The notes: generated by a model not told the origin, from the letters alone. A DNA stretch of 19,413 nt from CAVPEW01 sp050247895 (GCA_050247895.1 JBFWTJ010000027.1:1-19413); one strand, 5' to 3'. Shown: positions 12,121 through 18,708, counted from the stretch's first letter. Numbers and translations: made by a program.

Positions 12121-13305
12121 ATGCGCGCCCACACGCCGTCCAGGGATCGCCGTCACGACGGCCGCCGCCTGGCGCGCAGGATCCCCGCGCTCGCAGCCGT
12201 CTCGGCCCTGGCCTTCCTGTCCCTCGCGGCCACCTCGTCGCACACCATCCGCCGGGGCGAGACGCTGGCCCAGATCGCGGCCCGCTACGGCACCACCGTC
12301 AACGCCTTGGCCCAGGCCAACGGCATCGCCAACCCGAACCTGATCATCGCCGGCCACACGCTGGTCATCCCGTCGGGATCCTCGGCATCGGGCTCGGGCG
12401 CGGGCACCTACGTCGTCGAGCGGGGCGACACGCTGGCCGCGATCGCCCGCCGGCACGGCACCACCGTCAGCGCGCTGGTCAGCGCCAACCAGCTCCGCAA
12501 CCCGAACTTCCTGCTCGTGGGCCAGACCCTGTCGGTCCCGTCCGGGTCCTCGGCCGCACCGGCCACCTCGAGCGCAGCCGCGTCGTCCTCGGCCGCCTCA
12601 TACCACGTGGTCAAGGCCGGCCAGGGCCTGGCCGCCATCGCCCACGAGCACGGCGTGACCATCGACCAGATCGTGGCGGCCAACGGCATCACCGACGGCA
12701 AGATCTACGCCGGCCAACGGCTCCTGCTCACCGCCCGCTCGGGCACCCCGGCCGCGGCTCCGGGCGGCACGTACACCGTCGAGCGGGGCGACACCCTGGC
12801 CGGCATCGCCCGGCGCTTCGGCACCTCGGTGTCGGCCATCGTCGACGCCAACGGCATCTCGAACCCCAACGCCATCCGCATCGGCAAGGTCCTCCAGATC
12901 CCCGCCGGTGGCACCGCGGGCGGCACGGTCCTGTGCCCGGTCCCGGGCGGGAGCTTCATGAACGACTTCGGCTTCCCCCGCTCGGGGGGCCGGTTCCACG
13001 AGGGCAACGACGTCTTCGCCCCCCGGGGCACGCCCGTCCTCGCCCCGGTCTCGGGCGTCGTCCAGCAGCTCACGGGCAAGCTCGGCGGCAACCAGGTCAA
13101 GCTCATGGGCGACGACGGCGTCGGCTACTACGGGACGCACATGGACAAGTTCGGCAAGAGCGGTCGGGTCCAGGCCGGCGAGGTCATCGGGTACGTGGGC
13201 AACACCGGCAACGCCATCGGCGGGCCCACCCACCTGCACTTCGAGGTGCACCCCGGGGGAGGGGCGGCCGTCAACCCGTACCCGATCCTCTCGCGGGCCT
13301 GCTGA
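12121..13305 (+). CDS. Secreted cell-wall hydrolase: four LysM domains and M23 peptidase
   Basis: 394 residues from ATG 12121. An Arg-rich N-terminus and hydrophobic stretch (20-38, RIPALAAVSALAFLSLAAT) form a signal peptide. Four LysM domains follow at about 41-84, 96-140, 160-203 and 217-261, each starting with a (T/H)-x-V-x-x-G-(D/E)-T-L-like strand; the third is divergent (AGQGL). Ser/Ala/Gly-rich linkers join them. The M23 (lysostaphin-like) domain covers about 270-390, with zinc ligands His293 and Asp297 (HEGND) and His373 (HLHFE), and catalytic His340 (YYGTHMDKF). All are present, so an active peptidoglycan endopeptidase is likely. LysM domains bind glycan chains. It probably acts in growth or daughter-cell separation. 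It is followed by a strong hairpin and is monocistronic. Confidence 0.95.
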   Translation: MRAHTPSRDRRHDGRRLARRIPALAAVSALAFLSLAATSSHTIRRGETLAQIAARYGTTVNALAQANGIANPNLIIAGHTLVIPSGSSASGSGAGTYVVERGDTLAAIARRHGTTVSALVSANQLRNPNFLLVGQTLSVPSGSSAAPATSSAAASSSAASYHVVKAGQGLAAIAHEHGVTIDQIVAANGITDGKIYAGQRLLLTARSGTPAAAPGGTYTVERGDTLAGIARRFGTSVSAIVDANGISNPNAIRIGKVLQIPAGGTAGGTVLCPVPGGSFMNDFGFPRSGGRFHEGNDVFAPRGTPVLAPVSGVVQQLTGKLGGNQVKLMGDDGVGYYGTHMDKFGKSGRVQAGEVIGYVGNTGNAIGGPTHLHFEVHPGGGAAVNPYPILSRAC

Positions 13306-13318
13306 GGACGTCCTCGAC

Positions 13319-13349
13319 GCCGGCGGCGTTGCGGTTGTGGGCCGCCGGC
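13319..13349 (+). terminator. 9-bp perfect hairpin after the LysM/M23 gene
   Basis: GCCGGCGGC (13319-13327) and GCCGCCGGC (13341-13349) form a perfect 9-bp stem with a 13-nt loop, 13 nt after the stop codon. A U-tract is lacking, which is common among proposed actinobacterial terminators. Confidence 0.5.
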
Positions 13350-13376
13350 CCGGTACCCTGCGCGATCCGCGGCACC

Positions 13377-13382
13377 TATGAT
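13377..13382 (+). promoter_or_regulatory. Candidate -10 box TATGAT for the DUF4193-like gene
   Basis: TATGAT differs from the TATAAT consensus at one base and stands out in very GC-rich DNA. It would give a leader of about 43 nt with AAGGA at 13423-13427 before ATG 13432. No good -35 is seen. The box includes an in-frame ATG (13378), which is therefore unlikely to be the start. Confidence 0.5.
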
Positions 13383-13431
13383 CCCGCCCGCGGTGGCCCG
13401 CCCCTGCCCCTCGACCGCTCCGAAGGACCCC

Positions 13432-13923
13432 ATGGCTGACGACGACCTCCTCGACGACGAGCTCGAGATCGACGAGCTCGACGGCGAGGGTGACGAAGAG
13501 ATCGACGACGACGCCATCGGCGACGAGATCGACGGGGAGGACGAGGAGATCGCCCTCGACGACGAGGACGACGACTTCGGCGGGGACGACGAGGACGGGG
13601 ACGACGACGCGGAAGAGGCCCCCGCTCCGGTCCGGGCCAAGCGCGACGACGAAGGGGAAGAGGACGACGACGACGAGGAGGCCGACCCCGACGACGTCGA
13701 GGCCGATCTCGACACGATCCTCAAGGACCGCCTCGCGGCCCAACCGCCCGACGAGGACGAGGAGGACGAGGAGGAGGCGCCTGAGGCCGACGACCGGGGG
13801 GACAGCGGCAACCGCATCCAGCCCCGGCGCCCCGGCGAGTTCGTCTGCCAGTCCTGCTTCCTGGTCAAGCACCCCAGCCAGCTGGCCGACCCCGACGCGA
13901 TGCTCTGCTCGGACTGCGTGTGA
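13432..13923 (+). CDS. DUF4193-like acidic protein with C-terminal zinc ribbon
   Basis: 163 residues from ATG 13432, chosen because AAGGA precedes it and because the TATGAT box overlaps the upstream in-frame ATG 13378. Residues 1-125 are extremely acidic, dominated by Asp and Glu, with a short basic island (VRAKR) near 70. A short helix (LDTILKDRLAA) follows. The C-terminus has CQSC (Cys139, Cys142) then FLVKHPSQLAD, and CSDC (Cys159, Cys162). This C-terminal block matches the actinobacterial DUF4193 family, which has a similar SCFLV-H-x-S-x-L pattern. Function is unknown; the acidic part could mimic nucleic acid or bind basic proteins. The acidic region is much longer than in the DUF4193 members I know. 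Confidence 0.82.
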   Translation: MADDDLLDDELEIDELDGEGDEEIDDDAIGDEIDGEDEEIALDDEDDDFGGDDEDGDDDAEEAPAPVRAKRDDEGEEDDDDEEADPDDVEADLDTILKDRLAAQPPDEDEEDEEEAPEADDRGDSGNRIQPRRPGEFVCQSCFLVKHPSQLADPDAMLCSDCV

Positions 13924-13936
13924 CGGGGCGCGGCCC

Positions 13937-14608
13937 GTGAGCGGGGAGGAGCGTTCGCCGGTCGACCACGTGCTCGACGCCGTCGTCTACGCGCCGATCG
14001 GCCTCGTCTTCGAGGGCCGGTCGATCTTCCACCAGCTCGTCGAGAGGGGCCGTGCCCACGCCCAGGTGGCCCGCGTCGTCGGCCGCTTCGCCGTGGACAA
14101 GGGCCGCGCCGAGGCGCTGAACCTGGCCGGTCGGTTCGTCGCCCGGATCGAGGACGGGCCCGAGCAGGACGATCCGGCCTGGTTCGAGATGGCGGACGAC
14201 CTCGATCTCGACGACCTCGGCCTCGAGGGCGGCCCGTGGGAGCCCGACCCACCGAGCGAGGCGGCCCGGCCCGAGGGCCTGGTGGGCCCCGACGACGAGC
14301 GCAGGACCGAGACGACGGCCACGGCCGACGCCGAGGACGACGCGACCGGGGGACCGGCGACGGCGACCTCGCCGGGCGGCGCCCTCGAGGCGGACCCGGC
14401 GCCCGAGCGCCACGGGCGACCCGGCCTCGGCGTGCCCGCCGGGGGGTCCCTGGCCATCCCCGACTACGACAGCCTGGCCGCGGTCCAGGTCGTCAACCGG
14501 CTGGCCGGCCTGGAGCCCGGCGAGCTGCGGGCCGTCCACGCCTACGAGGCGAGCCACCGGGCCCGCCGGACGATCCTCAACCGGGCCGCCCAACTGCTGG
14601 CCGACTGA
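13937..14608 (+). CDS. Helical actinobacterial protein of unknown function
   Basis: 223 residues from GTG 13937, 13 nt after the previous stop. The N-terminal 75 residues (VDHVLDAVVYAPIGLVFEG ... HAQVARVVGRFAVDKG) form an amphipathic helical region that may touch membrane or lipid surfaces. The middle (about 85-165) is acidic and low in complexity. The last 50 residues (IPDYDSLAAVQVVNRLAGL, then LRAVHAYEASHRARRTILNRAAQLL) match a short helical domain that recurs at the C-termini of several actinobacterial proteins, including some labelled lipid-droplet-associated. I do not assign a function. It is probably co-transcribed with the DUF4193-like gene and with the acetyltransferase 13 nt downstream. 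Confidence 0.75.
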   Translation: MSGEERSPVDHVLDAVVYAPIGLVFEGRSIFHQLVERGRAHAQVARVVGRFAVDKGRAEALNLAGRFVARIEDGPEQDDPAWFEMADDLDLDDLGLEGGPWEPDPPSEAARPEGLVGPDDERRTETTATADAEDDATGGPATATSPGGALEADPAPERHGRPGLGVPAGGSLAIPDYDSLAAVQVVNRLAGLEPGELRAVHAYEASHRARRTILNRAAQLLAD

Positions 14609-14621
14609 GGGCGGTTCGCAG

Positions 14622-15092
14622 GTGGAAGCCGCCCGTCCCGCCCTGCCCGCCGACCGGCCCCGCGTGGTCGAGCTGGCCGGGGCCGCGATCTCCGAGCTGG
14701 CCGTCAACCGGGGCGGGGCGCTCTGGTCCCGCCGGGAGGCCCGTGCCGTCCCCGTCGACGCCTCGATCGACGAGGCCCTGGTCGCCGCCGACCGGCACCT
14801 GGTGGTGGGCACCATCGACGGGGTGGTCGTGGGCTACGGCCTGGTCCGGGTCGAGGTCCTGCGCGACGGGGGCCGGCTCGGGGTGCTCGAGGACCTCTAC
14901 GTGGAGCCCGACGCCCGCGGGGTGGGTGTCGGCGAGGCCATCATGGGCATCGTGCTCGAATGGTGCGGTGCCCAGGGCTGCTTCGGCGTCGACTCCCTGG
15001 TCCTACCGGGCGACCGGGCGGCGAAGAACTTCTTCGAGTCGTTCGGCCTGGTCGCCCGGGCGATCGTGGTCCACCGGGCGCTCGATGCCTGA
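14622..15092 (+). CDS. GNAT-family N-acetyltransferase
   Basis: 156 residues from GTG 14622. The fold is recognisable from the N-terminal ARPALPADRPRVVELA helix, the strands VVGTIDGVVVGYGLVRVE and LEDLYVEPDARG, and the acetyl-CoA pyrophosphate loop R-G-V-G-V-G (Arg99-Gly104) followed by helix EAIMGIVLEW. The C-terminal part (VLPGDRAAKNFFESFGLVARAIVVHRAL) is the usual beta6/alpha4 region. The acceptor substrate cannot be inferred. The Nudix gene starts inside its last codons (overlap ATGCCTGA), so the two proteins are made together. No clear Shine-Dalgarno precedes the start. Confidence 0.88.
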   Translation: MEAARPALPADRPRVVELAGAAISELAVNRGGALWSRREARAVPVDASIDEALVAADRHLVVGTIDGVVVGYGLVRVEVLRDGGRLGVLEDLYVEPDARGVGVGEAIMGIVLEWCGAQGCFGVDSLVLPGDRAAKNFFESFGLVARAIVVHRALDA

Positions 15093-15504
15093 GGCGCTCC
15101 GGCTCCGGCCCGAGGTCTGCGTCGGGGCGGTCGTGGTCTCCGACGGCCGCATCCTGGTCGTCCGCCGGGGCCACGGGCCCGGGGCGGGGGAGTGGTCGAT
15201 CCCCGGGGGGAGGGTGGAGGCCGGCGAGACCCTGGCCGAGGCCGTGGTGCGCGAGCTGCGCGAGGAGACGGGCGTCGAGGGCGTGTGCGGGCCGCTGATC
15301 GGCTGGGTCGAGCGCCTGGGCGACGACCACCACTTCGTGATCATGGACTTCGAGGTGACCCTGCTCGGGTCGGACGAGCTCGTGGCGGGCGACGACGCCG
15401 CCGAGGCGGCGTGGGTCGCCCTCCACGAGCTGACCGATCTGCGCCTGGTCGAGGGCCTGGCCGAGTTCCTCTGCGACCACGGCATCCTCGAGATCTTCGC
15501 CTGA
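15085..15504 (+). CDS. Nudix hydrolase
   Basis: 139 residues from ATG 15085. The 23-residue Nudix box runs from Gly42 to Val64 and fits G-x5-E-x7-R-E-U-x-E-E-x-G-U exactly, including the Mg-binding Glu pair (REETGV). The upstream strands (CVGAVVVSDGRILVVRRG) and WSIPGGRVEAG are typical of ADP-ribose/MutT-like members. The downstream part (VIMDFEVTL, AAWVALHEL) completes the fold. It probably hydrolyses a nucleoside diphosphate derivative; the exact substrate is unknown. It overlaps the GNAT gene by 8 nt and converges on the enoyl-CoA hydratase gene with only 4 nt between stop codons. Confidence 0.93.
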   Translation: MPEALRLRPEVCVGAVVVSDGRILVVRRGHGPGAGEWSIPGGRVEAGETLAEAVVRELREETGVEGVCGPLIGWVERLGDDHHFVIMDFEVTLLGSDELVAGDDAAEAAWVALHELTDLRLVEGLAEFLCDHGILEIFA

Positions 15505-15508
15505 GGCG

Positions 15509-16273
15509 CTAGCGGCCCGTCCAGCGAGGGGCCCGCTTCTCGATGAAGGCGGCCAGGCCCTCGCGGGCGTCCTCGCTGGCCTGCGCGGCAGCGAACGCCT
15601 CGCTGGACAGCGCCCAGCCGACCGAGTCCTCGGCGTGGGTGGCGCTGAGCATGATCCGGCGGCTCTCGCGGACCGCGTTGGGCGCGTTGGCGGTGATCTG
15701 GTCGGCGAGCCCGATGGCGGCCTCGAGGGCCTCGCCCGGTTCGACGAGCCGGTTGACCAGGCCGAAGTGGTGGGCCCGGGTGGCGTCGATCGGGTCCCCG
15801 GTGAGGATCAGCTCGAGGGCGATGTTGGTGGGGAGCTTGCGACCCAACCGGAAGAGCGCGCCCGCCGCGGCGACCAGGGCCCGCTTCACCTCGGGCACGC
15901 CGAAGGTCGCGGTCGTCGAGGCGACGACGAGGTCGCAGGCCAGCACGATCTCGGTCCCGCCGGCCAGGGCGGGGCCGTCGACGGCGGCGATGAGGGGCTT
16001 GGTCCGCTCCCGGCGCACGATGCCGCCGAAGCCGCCCCGCGCCGTCGACAGGGCCGCCGCGTTCCCGGCGTTGATCTCCTTGAGGTCGGCCCCGGCGCAG
16101 AACACGGGCGGGACGCCGGTGAGGATCCCGACCCAGGCGTCGTCGTCGGCTTCCAGGCGGTCGAGGGCAGCCTCGATGCCCGTCGCCACCTCCCCGTTCA
16201 CGGCGTTGCGGGCCTCGGGGCGGTTGATCGTGATGATGGCGAGCGGGCCTCGCTGCTCGTACTCGATGGTCAT
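15509..16273 (-). CDS. Enoyl-CoA hydratase/isomerase (crotonase) family protein
   Basis: 254 residues from ATG 16273 on the minus strand; the frame extends further upstream, but this ATG begins the usual MTIEYEQRGPLAIITINRPEARNA start and has a -10 box 8 nt before it. Oxyanion-hole segments are VFCAGADLKEI (58-67) and ALAGGTEIVLACDL (102-115). Both acid residues needed for hydratase activity are present as Glu108 (GGTE) and Glu128 (VPEVKRAL). The C-terminus (SEDAREGLAAFIEKRAPRWTG) is the trimer-contact region typical of the family. It probably hydrates enoyl-CoA in fatty-acid breakdown, although crotonases are versatile. It is divergent from a zinc-ribbon gene across an inverted-repeat cluster. 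Confidence 0.93.
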   Translation of the reverse strand: MTIEYEQRGPLAIITINRPEARNAVNGEVATGIEAALDRLEADDDAWVGILTGVPPVFCAGADLKEINAGNAAALSTARGGFGGIVRRERTKPLIAAVDGPALAGGTEIVLACDLVVASTTATFGVPEVKRALVAAAGALFRLGRKLPTNIALELILTGDPIDATRAHHFGLVNRLVEPGEALEAAIGLADQITANAPNAVRESRRIMLSATHAEDSVGWALSSEAFAAAQASEDAREGLAAFIEKRAPRWTGR

Positions 16274-16281
16274 GGCGGCGA

Positions 16282-16287
16282 ACCCTA
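16282..16287 (-). promoter_or_regulatory. Candidate -10 box TAGGGT, leaderless start of the crotonase gene
   Basis: On the minus strand TAGGGT ends 8 nt before ATG 16273, without a Shine-Dalgarno between them. It is the mirror of the plus-strand box at 16343-16348. Confidence 0.45.
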
Positions 16288-16310
16288 GAGGCTGGGCCGG
16301 GTGGCCCCGA

Positions 16311-16332
16311 CGGTGGACCACCGCCGCGGTGG
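16311..16332. promoter_or_regulatory. Overlapping inverted repeats between divergent promoters (operator candidate)
   Basis: CGGTGG-A-CCACCG (16311-16323) and CCACCG-CCG-CGGTGG (16318-16332) share the middle arm, giving three alternating copies of one hexamer. They lie between the two divergent -10 boxes and overlap the -35 zone of the plus-strand promoter. This is a suitable position for a dimeric repressor. Short GC palindromes are frequent in this DNA, so the call is tentative. Confidence 0.35.
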
Positions 16333-16342
16333 GGCGAAGCGG

Positions 16343-16348
16343 TAAGGT
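16343..16348 (+). promoter_or_regulatory. Candidate -10 box TAAGGT for a leaderless transcript
   Basis: TAAGGT ends 6 nt before ATG 16355, the first codon of a 23-codon reading frame. The main zinc-ribbon gene starts only at 16426, so a transcript from this promoter would begin with the short frame. Confidence 0.4.
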
Positions 16349-16354
16349 CCGGCC

Positions 16355-16426
16355 ATGCGAACAACGGCCGAGGCCGGAGCGCGCCAGGTGGGCACACCGG
16401 CTCGGCTCTGCCTGGCGCCGCGCTGA
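16355..16426 (+). CDS. Putative 23-residue leader peptide, coupled to the next gene
   Basis: ATG 16355 to TGA 16424-16426 encodes a basic 23-residue peptide (MRTTAEAGARQVGTPARL, then CLAPR). The start codon lies 6 nt after a -10-like TAAGGT, as in the leaderless genes of this window. The stop codon overlaps the start of the zinc-ribbon gene (TGATG), so ribosomes finishing the peptide could re-initiate there. The peptide has no recognisable domain. It may be a regulatory upstream frame, or the region may simply be a leader. Too short to judge by codon use. Confidence 0.35.
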   Translation: MRTTAEAGARQVGTPARLCLAPR

Positions 16427-16668
16427 TGGGGGACCTCCCCGACGACGAGGAGAACGGGCACCTCCAGTGCCCGTTCTGCCACGCCTACGAGGTCGACCGG
16501 CTCTACCTGGCCTCGTTGCGGCTCGACTCGTGCGTGTGCGCCTCGTGCGGCGCCCGCTGGGACGAGGACGCGTCCACGGGGGAGTACCGCGGCCGGGCGG
16601 CCCACCAGTCGGTGCTGGCACCCCGCCAGCTGGCCCGGGCCGACCACCCCACCACCCGGGGCACCTGA
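16426..16668 (+). CDS. Small zinc-ribbon protein, function unknown
   Basis: 80 residues from ATG 16426. Cys15/Cys18 (CPFC) and Cys38/Cys41 (CASC, with a further Cys36) form a rubredoxin-like zinc ribbon over residues 12-46, with a strand VDRLYLASLRLDSCVC between the pairs. The tail from residue 47 is charged and probably disordered. Such stand-alone ribbons often bind nucleic acids or other proteins, but no named family is evident. It lacks its own Shine-Dalgarno; translation is probably coupled to the short frame ending at 16426. It converges on the large minus-strand gene that ends at 16747. Confidence 0.68.
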   Translation: MGDLPDDEENGHLQCPFCHAYEVDRLYLASLRLDSCVCASCGARWDEDASTGEYRGRAAHQSVLAPRQLARADHPTTRGT

Positions 16669-16712
16669 ACCTCGGGACCCCGCCGGGTCGGCCGTCGACG
16701 GACTGTGTCCTC

Positions 16713-16727
16713 GTCGGCCAGGCCGAC
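16713..16727. terminator. Possible bidirectional hairpin between convergent genes
   Basis: GTCGGCC-A-GGCCGAC is a perfect 7-bp inverted repeat in the 78-nt gap between two convergent genes. With a realistic loop the stem is 5 bp. No T-run flanks it. The rest of the gap (16669-16746) shows nothing recognisable. Confidence 0.3.
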
Positions 16728-16746
16728 CGCCGGGCTCCCTGCCGCT

Positions 16747-18594
16747 TCAGCCCGCCGGGTCGACCTCTGTCGCCGCGACCTCGTCGCCGCCTGCGGCAGC
16801 GTCCGTCGGCTCGGGCGCATCGCTCGTCCCCACCGCGGGAGGGGCGCCCGGCTCCTCGTCGGGTCCCGCTACCGAAGGCGCAGGGTCGGGCTGTGCCTCG
16901 GCCGTCCCGGCCGAGCCGACCGGGTCGGGCGTCGAGACGTGGTCGGAGAGCGGAGGGCCGGAGCCGCCCTCCTCGTCGGTTCCCGCCGCTGAAGGCGCGG
17001 GACCGGCGTCCGCCTCGCCGTCGGTGACCGGCGCCGGGGCGGCGGCCTCGGTCGCCGGGGTCTCCGGCACCGTGCTCTCGGCGGCCTCGTCGGACCTCGT
17101 GGCGACGGCCTCGCCGTCGGTGCCGGGGACAGGGGCCTCGGCGGAGGTGGCATCCTCGACCGTCCCGACCTCCGGCACCGTGCTCTCGACGGCGCCGTCG
17201 GACCTGGCCTCTACGGCCCCTGCATCGGTCGACTCGGGACGGGTCTCGGCGTCGGTGGATCCGGCCCGTGCCTGCGGGTCCGCGCGGCGGCCTTCCTCCG
17301 ACCGTCGCCGGCCCTCGCCTCCGGCCGGGCGGGTCGGGCGCGGCTTGCGCCGCTCGGGGCGGGGCCGCGGGATCGTCGGATCGGGGGTGATCTCGAAGAT
17401 GTGGGCGACCTTGGGGATCCGGGTGGCCAGCCGGGCGATCGTCGAGCGGACCTCGTCGGCGAGGTCGACCGGCAGCGACTCGGGGATCACGCGGTCCCGC
17501 ACCGGCGACAGCGCCAGGGCGTCGAGCACGGCGATCCAGCGGTCGGGCCCGGCGTCGGCGGTCAGCGCGGCGCCGGCCGCGGCGGTGAGCTGGTTGGTCA
17601 GCTCGGCGGGCAGGGGCGCGCCGGCCTTGGGCGGGCGGGAGCTGACCCGCAGGGCCCGGACCACGCGACCGACCTCGAGCGTGGCGGCCAGCTCGGCCAG
17701 CCAGGCCGAGTGCTCCTTGTCGACCCGCACGGCCAGGGCCTCGCGCAGCTGGGCGGCCACGGCACGGCTGTCCTCGTCGCGCGCCGAGCCCTCCGACTGG
17801 GAGACGACCGAGCGCAGGTCACGCAGGTCGAGCTCGTCGACGTCGGCCAGGGCCGCCTCGGCCCGGTCGCGCCAGTCGGCCACCCGCACGCGGGGCCAGA
17901 GGCGCTCGGCCAGGCCGACGAGGCCGGCCTCGGCGATCGGCTCCTCGCCGCTCGCGGCCCGCTCCTCGTTCTGCTTGGCGATCGCGGCACGCACGGCGGG
18001 CAGGCCGCCCGACAGGAGCTGCTCGGCGATGGGCCGCTGCTCGTCGGGCAGGGAGTCGAGCAGCGCCTTGCGGTGGACCCGGCCGGGGCGGAGGCGCTTG
18101 GCCTTGGGCCGCTCCACCGCCGGCATGGGGGGAGGCGCCGGGCGGGGGCTGCGACGGGGTCGCTCCCTGGACTCGCCCCCTCCGCCGTCGCGGCCCGGCC
18201 GCTCGGCGCGGGGCCGACGCTCCCGCTCGCCGTCGCGGGCGGGGCGGCGATCGCGCTCCCCGTCACGACGGGGCCGCCCGCGCCCACCGCCGCGCCGGTC
18301 ACCGTCGGCCCGGGCCGAGACGTTGCTGATGACGAGCGGCTCGTCGGTCGAGCGGCGCAGGAGCTCGAGGCGCTCGGGCTCGCGGCGCTCGCCCTTGGGC
18401 GGGACGACCGACACGATCGAGATGCCGTCGACGAAGAAGTCGGCCTCGACCTTGAGGACGTCGCCGGCCTTGGCGCCCGCCGGGACCAGCTCGCCCCCGA
18501 TGACGCCCTTGGGCTCCCGCGCGCCCGCCGCGCGCCAGGTCCACGAGCTGTCGTCGCGGAGGCTCGTGAGCTCGATGTCGATCCGGCGGGACAT
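16747..18594 (-). CDS. Large partly disordered protein with OB-like N-terminus, function unknown
   Basis: 615 residues from ATG 18594; TTG 18603 is possible but ATG follows a -10 box by 8 nt. Residues 1-95 look like a small beta-barrel (DIELTSLRDDSSWTWRAAGA, GAKAGDVLKVEADFFVDGI). Residues 96-160 are rich in Arg, Gly and Asp (RGGGRGRPRRDGERD-type) and resemble RNA-binding disordered tails. Residues 165-405 form a helical core (RPKAKRLRPGRVHRKALLDS ... VRSTIARLATRIPKVAHIFEI). From about 405 the protein is basic and then acidic, Pro/Ala/Thr-rich, with imperfect internal duplications. I recognise no named family; the pattern suggests a nucleic-acid-associated protein. The N-terminal domain plus Arg/Gly region is the best clue. 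Codon bias throughout is consistent with coding. Confidence 0.8.
   Translation of the reverse strand: MSRRIDIELTSLRDDSSWTWRAAGAREPKGVIGGELVPAGAKAGDVLKVEADFFVDGISIVSVVPPKGERREPERLELLRRSTDEPLVISNVSARADGDRRGGGRGRPRRDGERDRRPARDGERERRPRAERPGRDGGGGESRERPRRSPRPAPPPMPAVERPKAKRLRPGRVHRKALLDSLPDEQRPIAEQLLSGGLPAVRAAIAKQNEERAASGEEPIAEAGLVGLAERLWPRVRVADWRDRAEAALADVDELDLRDLRSVVSQSEGSARDEDSRAVAAQLREALAVRVDKEHSAWLAELAATLEVGRVVRALRVSSRPPKAGAPLPAELTNQLTAAAGAALTADAGPDRWIAVLDALALSPVRDRVIPESLPVDLADEVRSTIARLATRIPKVAHIFEITPDPTIPRPRPERRKPRPTRPAGGEGRRRSEEGRRADPQARAGSTDAETRPESTDAGAVEARSDGAVESTVPEVGTVEDATSAEAPVPGTDGEAVATRSDEAAESTVPETPATEAAAPAPVTDGEADAGPAPSAAGTDEEGGSGPPLSDHVSTPDPVGSAGTAEAQPDPAPSVAGPDEEPGAPPAVGTSDAPEPTDAAAGGDEVAATEVDPAG
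17062..17205 (-). repeat. Imperfect 36-bp direct repeat in the tail of the large disordered protein
   Basis: 17062-17097 and 17170-17205 agree at 33 of 36 positions by eye and encode related segments (RSDEAAESTVPE and RSDGAVESTVPE). A second related pair (PSVAGPDEE and PSAAGTDEE) lies near 16852 and 16969. The tail therefore seems to have grown by duplication followed by drift. Confidence 0.75.
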
Positions 18595-18602
18595 GGCGCT
18601 CA

Positions 18603-18608
18603 AAGGTA
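18603..18608 (-). promoter_or_regulatory. Candidate -10 box TACCTT, leaderless start of the gene at 18594
   Basis: On the minus strand TACCTT ends 8 nt before ATG 18594. No Shine-Dalgarno is present. The box favours the ATG over the upstream in-frame TTG at 18603. Confidence 0.4.
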
Positions 18609-18708
18609 CTCGCGCCAGGTTGGGGTCCCCACCGCGTCACCGGGGCGGGCACCTCGCCCCGGTGCGGGACCGGTGCAAGGGGCCGTCGAAGCCGGGCCGA
18701 GGCGGTGC

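Noticed and set aside
13378..13431. Upstream in-frame ATG giving the DUF4193-like protein 18 more residues
   Set aside because: This ATG is part of the TATGAT -10 box and has no ribosome-binding site; ATG 13432 follows AAGGA and begins the acidic domain.
16274..16621. N-terminal extension of the crotonase gene upstream of ATG 16273
   Set aside because: The extension runs through the promoter region and the opposite-strand zinc-ribbon gene and has Arg/Pro-rich shadow composition; the crotonase fold begins at ATG 16273.
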